Shown: positions 8,869-20,126 of the stretch, in pieces
Position numbering within the stretch: the stretch's first letter is position 1
Layout of the letters: every line of letters begins with the position of its first letter
DNA from: Artemisia argyi
Taxonomy: Eukaryota > Streptophyta > Magnoliopsida > Asterales > Asteraceae
DNA: 64,000 nt
Direction: 5' to 3'
Assembly: GCA_030686995.1 (NCBI GenBank)
Contig: CM060703.1
Span: 115,143,361 to 115,207,360 of the forward strand
Program-made: the position numbers and the translations under genes
Notes under the pieces: model-generated
What the model was told of the DNA's origin: nothing
Database searches by the model: none
The model's input: only the letters and a program-made list of their open reading frames with translations

Positions 8869-10712
8869 TAACCCATGACCTTGAGTCTAGCTACAAGACT
8901 CGTAAATAAAGAAAAGCGCTTCTTGGGAGGCAACCCATGTTTTGTGTGATTTTATTTGTTTGTTTGTTATTTGCTTCCGTATGCATGCTTTATTTTTATT
9001 GTTGGTTGATCATGTTTCTCAATTAAAATGTGGAAATACTTTGTTGTTTTGGCCTAGTCTTAACTCCACCTAGAAGTATTTTTGCAAAAGATAAGTGTAA
9101 GGGGAAACCCCAAATATGTTTTTAAGAAACAAACCGATCATGATTCTTCACAATATTAAATGAGCATGTATATTCGTATTTGTTAGAGTCAAATGCTTGT
9201 ATTGAGTCATAATGAAGTTTTGCAGAATTTTCCAGGAAGTAGGACCAAGTTTTTCCAGAAATTTTCCAGAAACTTAACATAAGAATTTCTGCAGGTCCAT
9301 TCTGACGGCATCAGAGGTTTACTCTTGACGGCGTCAGGAGTTAAAATCTGGAAATTTTACCTGTTTTGTTTTTCTAACGGAGTCTTATGGTTTTTGTGAA
9401 TTATTAAGTTTTATAATCTCCAGGAGATCTGCAAACTTCATTCCACAAGCATTATATCTTATTTTGTTTTCTAGGACTTAGAAACTTATATAGGATGTCG
9501 CCGATTTTACGCGAGGTTGTCTTGTCTATTTTGTCAGGTTTTACAGGTTATGTATGACAAGAAGATGATTTATATTCTGGAAGGGAAGCTTTGATTGTTC
9601 ATTTTCTTGGAGGAAGATTTAACCTGGCCACCTATAATCCATACCGAGCGAATCAGGGGAGTATTTGATTTCATTCTGTTTACTTTTTCACTTTTACATT
9701 CTTTACTTGAACATTGGGGACAATGTTCATCTTAAGTGTAAGGGGAGGGTAAAAAGATGATACCTTACATATGCACTTTCGCTTGAGTTTGTTTTGTTTA
9801 ATGGTAGATGTGTAATAAAACTATGAGAAATACTTGTTAGTGTAATTTTAGCGCCAAATTTAAATTTTTTTACAACATTTAGGAGTGAAACTTTAGCCAT
9901 AGCAAGCGTCTCATGGATAGGAGATTGTATGACTAGCACATAACCGTATATTCAGAAAAATTTTCCACCCAAATATGTGAGATTCGCCTTTAGATTTGAT
10001 AGGAAAAGCATTTACTATCAGTGCTTATGAGTGTACCGGTAGCATTTAGATTCTAGAACTTGCGTTAGTGATGCATCCCGAGACCGCTAGTGAGACTACA
10101 TTCGTGTGGTAGGATTTACTACATGATAAGAGGCATTAGGATTACCCTTGTGTTAAACCCGTATCATAATTACTTGACCATTTAAGTCATATTACTTGGC
10201 TAGTTAAGTCAACTAATTTTTCCCACACCCTTAGCGTTGTACTCATTTTTAGTACACGATACCCCTAGTACACCCCTCCGAGCCTATCTTTTCATTTCTA
10301 ACTTTAAGCATTTTACTTAAAGGAAGAATTTGTTACACCCCACTTAAATGTACAACCAAATCGCCTTAGCCTTCCGTGTATGCGCTCATTTTTAGTGCAT
10401 TATTGTTATTTGTTAAACCCTAAGTTAACTTTCTAATTGATTTCATGGTTGCTAAGTCGAGTCATATCCTTGTACATATTGTTTTGGGACGATTGGGACT
10501 CATGGGTAAGTACTTATTTTATGGAGTAATGGGGAAGAACATCATATTATTACCCCCATATGTACGTTAATCTTAAAAGTGCTCCAAGTGTTTTGATTTT
10601 CTTAATTCGAGTCAATAGATTAGTTCATTGTAAAGTATGTAAAAATTCAAGTATAAGGGGAATGCTCAATCCCCTATGATGTATTATTTTAGATGGTAGG
10701 GTAAGAGTGTAT

Positions 10713-10751
<39 letters not shown>

Positions 10752-11317
10752 GAAAAATCAAGAAAAGGAAAGAAAAAAATAAAAAAAAAAAAAAAAGAGA
10801 GAAAAACATACGGACTACCATCCCTTTTTATTCTATGTTCATTTTAAGTTTTTGTTATTTTTCATTTATTAGCTTAAGTCGAGTCTAGTCTTGGCTTAGC
10901 AACGCCATATTGTACATGTAATTCACTATGATTGTTAACTCGCCACCAATAAAACTTCCTTTATCCAACAAAACCGTGTATTTCATATCCCTACACCTAA
11001 CGTTACAACCCTTTAAAAGACCTCTTTGATAGTTTATCCTAGGTGCTTACGCCATGTGGTGGAGGTTTGATCCTTTCCCAAGCCTATGGTAATCTATTTC
11101 GCTATGACAGGTAGTGAGAGATATCTTCCGTTTCCATATTGTAATTTACACTTTATTACACCCGAGAGATGTGAGTATCTAAACACTATTTGTGAGGTGC
11201 TTGTGTATGACCTCCGTGCTTGTCTATTGGTCTTTAGTGGAACGATTATTTGTTGTAATTACTTTTATATTAGTGTTAAATGACCCCTAACTTGTATTTT
11301 GAGTAGAATAAAAGCGC
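8869..11317 (+). other. A2 long 3' non-coding region
   Basis: About 2.4 kb homologous to 232-2714 of A1 and, in part, to 60559-61072 of A3. No gene is visible. It starts with the block GCGCTTCTTGGGAGGCAACC near 8916-8935, has PPT-like AAGTGTAAGGGG motifs near 9093, 9733 and 10650, a pair of TGACG-type palindromes at 9303-9313 (degenerate) and 9325-9335, and a long poly-A run at about 10716-10749. Confidence 0.65.
9709..9749 (+). promoter_or_regulatory. Internal stem-loop and PPT-like tract of A2
   Basis: Perfect 8-bp inverted repeat GAACATTG / CAATGTTC with loop GGGA (9709-9728), followed after six bases by AGTGTAAGGGGAGGG. The counterpart in A1 is at 1827-1866, and a related hairpin with changed but still paired bases lies in the Athila elements. 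Confidence 0.6.
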
Positions 11318-11357
11318 ATTTGCTTAAGGACAAGCAAATCTCAAGTGTAAGGGTATA
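11318..11357 (+). promoter_or_regulatory. A2 3' PPT with adjacent stem-loop
   Basis: A stem of ATTTGCTT / AAGCAAAT around an AGGA-containing loop (11318-11339) is followed by CAAGTGTAAGGGTATA directly before the 3' LTR. One closing base pair is lost compared with A1. Confidence 0.7.
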
Positions 11358-12776
11358 TGATGAGGCGAAAAATGATCCGTTTTTAGGGGGTCATTTAAGC
11401 CCGAATCTGAATTTATTTGATCAAATATTGCCCTAAATCGTTCCTTTTGTGATTTTAGGTACTTTGGGAGAGAAATCTGGAAAACGAAGCAGTTCGGACG
11501 TTTTTGGAGCATAAAAGTGAAGAAAACGCCAAAGTCTTAATTTTCCATGCTGGGAACAGTAGGTGACGGCGTCAAGAGCAAAACCTTGACGGCGTCAGGA
11601 GCAAATTTCATGAATTCCCATGACGATCCAGAGCAGATTTGACGGCGTCACGTAGGAAGGGCGTCAAGAGTAAAAGAGTCATGACGGCCTGGAAGTGTAT
11701 AAGTCTTGACGGCGTCAGAAGTAGATCTAGGCAGTCCGAGAAGAGTTTTGGCGGCGAGGTGACGGCGTCACAGTGTTTGTCTTGACGCCGTCAAACCTAT
11801 TTTTCTATATATAGTTTTCTAATTTTCAGACATTAAGGAGAGAAGTTTTTGGGAGAAACCCTAAGTACGATTTTGGTGTAACTTTACAGGTTTTTCAAGG
11901 GTTCCAACCCCTTGATACCTTGCATGATTAATCAAGATAAGTGTTCTTCTAATTCAATCAATATGTCTATGTGTTGGTTGTCTATATCATGTTCTTGTCT
12001 TAATTCTATCATGCTAGGCTAGATCTCTTTTGTGTTTGCTTAGATCTAATGAAACCTAGATATTGATTATGTGTTGATTACTTGTTTATTCTTGTCTTGG
12101 ATGAATGATTTATATGTTAGGCTTAAGAAAACTGGCAGATCTCCAAATGGTAACATGCTTGAACGTCTTAAGAAACATGAACCGAGGCGCACTAGGTCTT
12201 TATTGCTTGTATTTAATGCATGAGCCACTGTTTACAATCCCTATAGTTGTGCTGGGCATGGTGTAGGAGGAGATAAGAGCTCATAGAATTGGGGAGTTAT
12301 GTGTGCCACCCCATGAATGGTATTAAGGAATACGATCCGTCATCCATGCAATTATAACAAGTAATTAACGTGTAAAAGATATCTAGGGAGTAGTGAAATC
12401 TAAGTAAACACATTTTCTCCAATTACTGCTTACAACTTTAGTATAAAGTAGCTTATTTTCATTTTTAGTATTTTATTTTGATTGCATTGTAGTATTGGGT
12501 TAGTTGACTAGCAGCTAATTCCGCCCACTTTTCCAAAACCCGAGATTTTTACTTGCTTTCCATAAAATATAAAAACATAAAAAATAATCATCCCTCACCT
12601 TTAGAACTAGTATTTAGGCTTTCTAATCCTAGCGACACTATTCCTAAGCTGAACGATCAATCCCCCAGTACTTGTCACTATACTATACTACAACGATCAG
12701 GTACACTGCCTGGTGGGGGTTGTAAGCTTCTCGAGATCCCTCGAGAGGTAAAGCCTGTTGCGATTCCCACGCATCA
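11358..12776 (+). repeat. A2 3' LTR
   Basis: A complete 1419-bp LTR starting TGATGAGG and ending GCATCA. The flank after 12776 (TATGT, the expected TSD) is copia sequence. A 3'-terminal block shared with A1 and A3 (about 12660-12776) is the most conserved part. Confidence 0.92.
11564..11814 (+). promoter_or_regulatory. A2 LTR promoter: palindromic TGACG array and TATA box
   Basis: Six exact TGACG(G/C)CGTCA sites start at 11564, 11587, 11640, 11707, 11760 and 11783; single half-sites lie between them. A CTATATATAG TATA box follows at about 11805-11814. The arrangement mirrors that in A1, although spacing and flanks differ. Confidence 0.65.
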
Positions 12777-13318
12777 TATGTTTTAGATGGTAAACCTCTA
12801 ACTAAATTGCCTTTGACCAATTTGTTGATGTTCTTGAAATTTACATGCTCTAATCTTCTGTGCCATTGATGTGCTTCTTCCATTGTTGCCCTTGCAACCA
12901 AACATGTTTCATTTTCAGTAGGATTGATATTCTTCAAATCTATGCTATACACATCATTGGTTCTTGGTGCTCTCAGCATTACCAAGTTTTCATCTTTTAA
13001 CTTAAACTCAGGGGAGAGAATAAGACATTCTGTATCAAGGAATAACACAGGATATTTCTTGTCACAGATCTGAGATACTGACAAAAGATTGAATTTAAGC
13101 TCCTTCATATATCTAACATTCTCAAAATCAATGGATCCAATCTTGATGGTTCTTTTGCCAATGATTCTCCCTCCATCAGGATCATTCCCAAATGCAACTT
13201 TTCCTCCAAAATAAGCTTTAAAATCTGACAAGAGCTCCTTTTCTCCTGTCATGCTTCCAGAGCAACCACTATCAATGATAAGATGATCTTTAAGCTCCTC
13301 TTCTGGTTTGCCCTGCAT
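12777..13318 (-). pseudogene. Copia protease and GAG-pre-integrase domain, truncated by A2
   Basis: The N-terminal part carries the copia retropepsin active site I-I-D-S-G-C-S-G-S-M-T-G, followed by G-G-K-V-A-F-G-N and L-L-S-V-S-Q-I-C-D, all usual for copia proteases. Further on, H-Q-W-H-R-R-L-E-H-V-N and L-V-K-G-N-L-V-R-G-L-P mark the GAG-pre-integrase domain with its zinc ligands. After L-P-S-K-T-Y-D the frame enters A2 LTR sequence, so the last roughly 31 residues of the open frame are not native. The frame is shifted relative to the upstream Gag frame. Confidence 0.85.
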
Positions 13319-13332
13319 AAAGATGAAAAGGG

Positions 13333-16236
13333 TTAGTTTCTTTTAGGAACCCAAGCCATTACTGACTTGTGTTCCCCTTGTGGAGTGACATATTCAAATT
13401 CCTTGAGTATGTAATCTCCACTATTTATGAAAACATTATCAAGAATTAATGTTTTTGATCCCAAAAGCTGTGTTGGAATTTTTATCAACACTCCCTTTTT
13501 CACCTTGATATGCTGAAAGTACTGTTTCTCCCTTAACAATACTTTCTTTCTTAACCCATTTAGTTGTAACAGTTGGTGTTGGGTTCTTTGATCTAGGTAC
13601 TCTTCTTGAGTTGTAAGGCCTTCTAGGTTTGTAAGAATTGAATCTCCTAGGTCTTACATTAGAGCTATTGCTAGCAGTACCTAGGTTGGGGGAATTCCTA
13701 ACAGTACTTTGATAAGGTATTGTTTTACTAGTACTTTGAAAAGTATCTGTTGAAGGTATTGGGGGTTTGAAAATGGTCTTTTCTGGTGAGGGTACCTATA
13801 GTCTTTTGAGAAATTACTATGGTTAACCCTATTTGAGTGATTCCAAACTGGTTTATTCTCCTTGTGCTTATGGTTTGCAGATGTGGTCTTTGGGTATTTT
13901 CTTAAGTATTCTGAGTGATAATCACAGTCCTTAATCAAATGGGGATGACTATAACATACATAACATAACTTTGGTCCCATATTCTCAAATCCACTTCCAA
14001 AAGGTTTTCTATAATAAGCAGTATTTTGAAAAGATTTCCTTGTAGTTACTGCTAAATGATCAACAGTACTTTGAGAAGTTTTTGGAAATACTGCTTGTTT
14101 TGAAAAGACTTTATCATTCCCTGAACCCTTGTTATCATCCCTAGGTTTCTCAACAGTTTCTCTTAAGGACTCAGAACTAGATTGACTTGAATTAGATTGA
14201 CCTTTAAGCTTTTTCCTAAACTCCAAATTGTCTACTAAAAAATAAGAAACATCTGTCCTAGGTGGTTGGAAACTACCTGTGGGTGGAGGAACTTCATTGT
14301 ATCCCTTGTCTTTCTTAAATTCAGGAGGTGTTGAATAAGGTGATTCCTCATCACTAGATGTGTTTTCCTCTAAGCTTATGAATTCTTCATCACTAGTTGA
14401 GGTTTCTTGTGAAAGACTTAGTTCCATGTTCCTAGTTGGGATTTCTTATGAACTACTATCATCATAACCTAGGCCAGTTTTAATGTTTCCTGTTCTTTGT
14501 TTCTCAACAAAACTAACATGTGACAGACTTGATTCTTTCTAAGTAGCAAGTTTTACTAACAACTTATCTCTTTCTTTAGTGATCTTTTCTAGTTCAGACA
14601 CCTTACATCTTAACTTCCATTCAATCAACTTTAATTGATAATCCTGTTGCTCATATTTTTCTGCCCAAGTTACTTCATTATTTTCATGAGTGATTATCTT
14701 GGCTTCCATTGACTCTAAAGTCAATTGGTAACCAACTATCTCATACCTAGCCCTTCTATAATTATCTCTTTCAGTTTCATATTCTTTAAGCAACTTTTGA
14801 TAAGAATTACTACATTTAGAGCATACCTCAGAAATAGTAGATGAACTTGGTGAAGTAGCTACCATATCAAGCTGAACAGATTCTTCTTCACTTTCCATGT
14901 TCCAATCAAAGCTTCCTAGACCATCTCCTGATTCCAAAGCAGCATATCCTGGATCCTCATCAAAAGTTGTGCTCCAATCAACCTCTTCCAATGCAACCAT
15001 AGAGTATGTTACTGGTTCATCATCAAATTCATTACTCCAGTGAACCTCTGATAGATTTTCTTGAGCCACCAAAGCTTGTGACTTTGGCTCAGCATTGGGA
15101 ACCTTCTTTCTTTCAACCTTGGGGTTTTCAATCATTCTGTTTGCCTGATACTTTGCAAACTTGCATTCCCTTGCAACGTGACCAGTCTTTTGACAATTGA
15201 AGCATTCAATCTTAGATTTATCAAATGCTATACCCTGCTTAGCTTTAAAATCAATATCTCTCCCTGTCTTGTTCATAAACTTCTTAATCCTTGCAGTGAT
15301 CATGGCAACCTGCCATCTTATGTCAATTTCTTCTAGAGCATCATCATCAATTTGTAAGAACTCTTCTTGATATGTAATAGGTAGAGTGGCTTGTTGAGCA
15401 AAGAATAGACATAGAACATCATCTGAATTTGTGTTGTTTGATGGTGATGAAGTGGTATTGACCATGGTTGTACAGGGATGTTGTTTCTCTTCAACAGTAC
15501 TTTGGACAGGGTAAGCAGTACTTTAAGTGGAAGTACTGCCTTTGTTTTTAGAAGACACAAAAGCAATGTTATGAGAACTTGAACCTTTGTTACCCTTCAT
15601 GTCATGCTCATACACCTTTAGATTGTTGTAGAGATCATCAAAGTCCATAGTATCCAAACCAGGTTGGCCTCTAATCATAGTAGCAACCACATGCCATGCA
15701 GATGGCAAACTTCACAAGAACTTGAAGTTTGCATCTTTAACAAATGCCTCTGCTCCATATAACTCTATCATACTGAGTAGATTTTGATATCTGTCATAGG
15801 CAGAGTCAAGGCTTTCTCTTTCACCAACAGTGAATGTTTCAAATTGTTGCTTCAATAGGTTTCTATGCATCTTCTTGGAAGCATCATTACCTCCAAATCC
15901 AGTCTTAGTAGCAGCCCATAGTTGTTTTGCATCCTTAGCATCATGAAACTTCAATAGGTGACCATCAGGAATAGCAGAAAGCAGTATGTTGAGAGCCTTA
16001 TCTTGATTTCTTTTTGTAACTGCTGGTAAGGTTTGCTTAGGTGGTGTAGGTTGTCCTTCAATTGATACAGGTTCATCAATGACAACATTACCATTGATAA
16101 TCACATCCCATAAAGCATGGTCTGTGATAGCAATGTACTGCCTCATCTTCATGCTCCATAGATCATACTCACCCTTCTTGACAATAGGAATTCTGACTGA
16201 GGTGATGGAAGGAACTGGTGTAACTTCTGTCGACAT
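13333..16236 (-). pseudogene. Copia Gag polyprotein, degenerate
   Basis: One reading frame starting with ATG at 16236 (MSTEVTPVP) and interrupted by stops at 15712, 15523, 14539, about 14447 and 13681. The first 174 codons form the copia Gag (UBN2-type) domain with the G-E-Y-D-L-W and L-L-K-Q-Q-F-E-T-F motifs. A CX2CX4HX4C zinc knuckle (C-F-N-C-Q-K-T-G-H-V-A-R-E-C) lies at about 15155-15200, followed by an acidic, coiled-coil-rich linker (about 14540-15100) and a Ser/Lys-rich segment. A second Cys/His cluster (Y-V-C-Y-S-H-P-H-L-I-K-D-C-D) is near 13930-13975. It resembles Gag proteins I remember from Asteraceae copia elements. Confidence 0.8.
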
Positions 16237-16298
16237 CTTTTAGGGTTTGTTGTCAAATCAGTTTTAAGGTTTCTTCTTAATCAGAGTTTCCACACAAA

Positions 16299-16309
16299 CT
16301 CTGATACCA
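16299..16309 (-). other. Primer binding site of the copia element
   Basis: In sense TGGTATCAGAG, the classical complement of the initiator tRNA-Met 3' end used by plant copia elements, two bases inside the 5' LTR. Confidence 0.9.
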
Positions 16310-16311
16310 CT

Positions 16312-16834
16312 TGTTGGATCGATATACTCTGACCAAACTACGTTGTAGCTTGTAAGGTTTTAACAATCTTGAATAACTCCAAAACTATTAATAATGAAAC
16401 ACTGATGTAACTTTGTAAAGTATGCGAAATCTACTAACACAAAGCTAAGAAGAATAAATGTATATTAAACCAAACTTTGAACCTACTTCTTTATACAGAT
16501 TCACTAACAATCCCTAACTCTCTAATATCGTACTTGCTAATATTTGTTTTTCTGAATTCGTACGTCTAATACCATCCTAAGGCTCCTTTTATAGACACAA
16601 GGAAAACCTTAAGTTGGTTTACAATACTTGAACGACAAGTAAACTATCTCTAACTTATTCTAGAATATTCTAATAATATTACATAACAATTCTTAAACGA
16701 TATTGCATATAAGTCCTTTATCTTAGAAGTACTTTGAATATTTTCCATGCACGAGCAGTACTTTGACCTTGAGCAGCACTTTGACACAGCAGTACATTGA
16801 ACAACAGAAGTACTTTGATCTTCATATCCCAACA
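16312..16834 (-). repeat. Copia 5' LTR
   Basis: A 523-bp LTR, TGTTGG...CCAACA with 5-6 bp terminal inverted repeats. In sense a TATAAAAGG box lies near 16586-16594. Several AGTACTT motifs recur near the right end. The right flank ATATC (16835-16839) is the expected TSD; its partner is outside the window. Confidence 0.87.
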
Positions 16835-16845
16835 ATATCCTTCTA

Positions 16846-19047
16846 TGTAACCCCTCGTAATTTTCCCTTACGATTAGTAAATGCTCACGAAGAAATAAAA
16901 TGATGTTACGATAACTTAACACCACTTTTACGGGTAACAATTTTTTTTTACTAATGACTTGATATTGGAACCACTACGATAACTGGGATTGACTGTTTAC
17001 CTAGGAACGATGCTTACACACACCTAGATAATCTATATTTATTGCGAACTATAAATATATAAAACGTTTATATTTATAACTATACGTTTCGTCTAAATAC
17101 CATATACTATTTATACATTTCCCGTGCCTACGAAAATTCCAGAGATTGATCACTAATATTTTTGTCCTTCGACACGATACCCGAAACACACCATGTGGGC
17201 CCCCATCACCCAATGGGCCACGTAAACCAAGTTACAAACCAAACGGACTCTTTTTCTTTCTTTTCTTTCTTTGGGCCGAAGCAAACCAGCAGCCCACCAG
17301 GCCAAGCCCAAACGCACCCTTTTATATCTTTTTCTTTCTTTTGCCTGTCGCGATACACGTCCAAAACACCCCTATTCTCTTACGATTTTTATACACGACA
17401 TATTTATATTTTTGCTTGTCTCATTTCATCTAGTGCCCAAGAATCATGAATGATAAAGATCACACCCTCCTTTGCTCGTTTACTACCCCAGAAACAACCC
17501 AAGTAAAACTCCAAACTCATTATTGAAAGATAAGTCCAAAACGTGGCATAACATTCCTACACACCTCCCATGCTTCCCAATGGCAACAAAACGAACCATG
17601 TGCACCTTGTGAATGTCAGGAATGAACAGGGATTTGCTTACACAATCCTATCTTTGTAAACTAACGATTGGACAATGTTTGAGGTGCTACTATTCACTTT
17701 ACATGCCACCTTCCAACTCTTGTGAACCCAAATTGTCCTTACACTCATAACCTCGCTATATAAGCTTCCCCATGCAAGCACAAATTGATGCATACACTTA
17801 TACGTACCATATTACACCAAATATTAACGAAGGAAGGAGCATTGAAGGACGAAAGGATTGCCCAAGTGTACCACGACTCATGTGAACCTAGGACTCCAAG
17901 CGTGACGTCTCTTGAACCTTTGGTGGAACATGAAGTGAACCACGAAGGTCTCGTACCCTCACAATCCCTACACTTCATTTTACACCACCTTTTAGAGGTG
18001 AGGTGAGACCTTGAACCTATTTCTATTTTTTTAGATATATACGTTTATGTTTTGTGCACCAACACTTTCGACAAATAACTCATAAAACATGAACACAACA
18101 TGCATATTTTACATATCGTACCAATTGTTAGTTAGGTCCTTAACGAGACCCTATAAAAGATTAGAACTCATAATTAACGTATAAGTATAAATATCATACG
18201 TTTCTAAGTAGTATTGGACCTATACGATTTATATGAAAAACACTTAGAATATTTTCAAGTTATAATGTTTGTATGTTGTGAGTTTTAGACCGTATACTTT
18301 GGCCTCGCCATTTTATATTTCGACACATGAACACCATATATTTGAACGTGACCTATTTAACCAACTGGTAAACTAACGAGACTAATAAATAACTAGGTCT
18401 AATAACTTGATTTGGTCACCTAATCGAACCTAAAGTATATTGCTATTTTCATAAGTATTTCAGGAAATAAAAACTATAATTGGTCCGTTAAGCCCAAAAA
18501 TCTATTTTTAGCTTATTACGATAAGCTGAGCGTAAAAGCTCTTTTGAAATGATTTTGTAACTTAAAATGATGGATTTTGATAAACCTAGTGTTCCCCCAA
18601 ACCCCTTGGATCACAAAACGTTAACGGGTCCTTATTTTGGACTCGTTAAGCCCACTTAATGAAAAATAAGAAAATTAAGGTAATAAGTTGTTGAAATAAG
18701 CTGTTCTAAACATTCTAAGCTTATTGGAATAATAAAAATGTTAAGTTTTGAATTTGGTAATTTTTGGACTATTTTTGCAAATTTTCGTTAACGAGGGACT
18801 AAAACTGTCAAACTTGTAAAGTTTGGGTAAAAACTGTCAAAAACTATTTTGTTAAGGTTATAAACTTTTAAAATGAAACTTAGTGTAGAGAAATTTAAAT
18901 ATTAATACTATTCGACCTAAAATGTAATAATATATAACTTTGGACTAACGATGTAAATATATTCCGTTAAGGGTAAAAAGTGTAAATTTGAGAAACTTAA
19001 AGGATTGAGTAGTAATATTGATTTTGAATAATAATTTTATATATAAA

Positions 19048-19119
<72 letters not shown>

Positions 19120-20121
19120 GATGATAAAAGTATAAACGTAACTTATATAAATATATACGTATAAAATTCGTATAACTATAAATAAATTTTTGACGATAAA
19201 TGAATATGTAATTATTTTCTTTTACATCTACGACGTAACACATCACCTATACACATCATAAATTATTCATGACTAATGATTAATGTTCGCAATAAAATGA
19301 GACTTAGAAACTGAAACTTGCCATATCTTTTAGGTTGTGTGTGAAGCCGTTGCCTGTCATCGTTACGGTTATTTAACTGTACTACTAAGGTGAGTTCATA
19401 GCCCACACTTAACTTGTTTTTGTGGGGGGGATACATGCTTAAAAACCGAACACAAGTCTTTTCTTAATATTGTTATTGCTTAAGTAGCTATTGCCAAAAG
19501 TCCCTCGATCATGAACCTTAATCACTTGCAGGGTGAACGTAAATAATTGTGAATAGATCTATTAGGGATTGACAATCCCCATTTGGTTGCTAGAGGAAAG
19601 TCACCAAATGCACTTTATTTAATATCATAGGTTACTGACAAATACCTATCTTGGGGGCAACTTATTTCACATCATTATCATGGATAATTTTGATGTCCAT
19701 TGAATCGTTGAGTGTCATGAGCTTAAGGCAATAATGGATGTGATTTTTAACTTGTTTATTTGTATTGATATTACAATAAACATCTATCTCTTGTGTTCAA
19801 ATTATTAATTATAAACCTATGAATTTCACTCAATTTTTGTTGACTTTTAGTATGTTTATCTCAGGTAACTAAATGGAATGGATGGCAAAGGCACGAAGTG
19901 GGCAAATAAAGAAATGTTTTATTTCTATTTGAATAAAAACTTGTTATTAAATAAGGAAACATCTTGGACACATGAATATTTGGTATTTTGAATAAAACTT
20001 AAAACGTCTCATTTGAGTTGTTTTCTATAATTGTGACAAAGATCCTCCATATAATACCCAAAAAGTCTTCCGCTGTCAATATAAGTCTTCCGCTGTATTG
20101 TTCGTTTTTGGGAGTGTTATA
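16846..20121 (+). mobile_element. Solo LTR, chromovirus (Tekay/Del)-like
   Basis: Starts TGTAACCCC, ends GTGTTATA, and is bounded by a perfect 5-bp duplication TTCTA (16841-16845 and 20122-20126), so it is a 3276-bp solo LTR left by LTR-LTR recombination. The final dinucleotide is TA rather than CA, probably one C-to-T change. It holds a TATA-like CTATATAAGC near 17756 and the motif GGTGAGTTCATAGCC near 19390; the second chromovirus-like LTR in the window carries the same motif at nearly the same offset. Short Pro/Ser-rich open frames at 17146-17450 and 17785-18006 are not convincing genes. Confidence 0.8.
19051..19116. repeat. (TA)n microsatellite
   Basis: About 33 uninterrupted AT dinucleotides inside the solo LTR. 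An open frame on the minus strand here encodes only Ile/Tyr repeats and is an artefact. Confidence 0.95.
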
Positions 20122-20126
20122 TTCTA

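Larger units (their letters stand above)
5328..12776 (+). mobile_element. Non-autonomous Tat-like Ty3/gypsy element A2
   Basis: Plus-strand element with a 5' LTR remnant (5328-6416), PBS, broken gag, a protease/GPY-F ORF, about 2.5 kb of non-coding sequence, PPT and a full 3' LTR (11358-12776). The start of the 5' LTR is missing because A1 inserted in it; the junction corresponds to position 11660 of the 3' LTR. The right flank is copia pol sequence, so A2 inserted into that element. LTR divergence is about 1% by eye plus one 28-bp deletion in the 5' copy near 5952. Confidence 0.87.
12777..16834 (-). mobile_element. Ty1/copia element, 5' part, interrupted by A2
   Basis: Minus-strand copia element with a 5' LTR (16312-16834), an iMet-type PBS, Gag with zinc knuckle, protease and the beginning of the GAG-pre-integrase domain. 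The coding sequence stops abruptly at 12777, where the A2 LTR begins; the remaining pol and 3' LTR must lie left of the window. At least four stops and one frameshift show it is dead. Confidence 0.87.

Noticed and set aside
12683..12776. C-terminal extension of the copia protease frame
   Set aside because: These codons are A2 LTR sequence read in the minus direction, not copia protein.
17146..17450. Overlapping 95-codon frames as a possible small gene
   Set aside because: They lie inside a solo LTR with target duplications, have low-complexity Phe/Ser content, and no start context or homology is recognisable.
19037..19246. Open frame of Ile/Tyr repeats
   Set aside because: Product of the (TA)n microsatellite.
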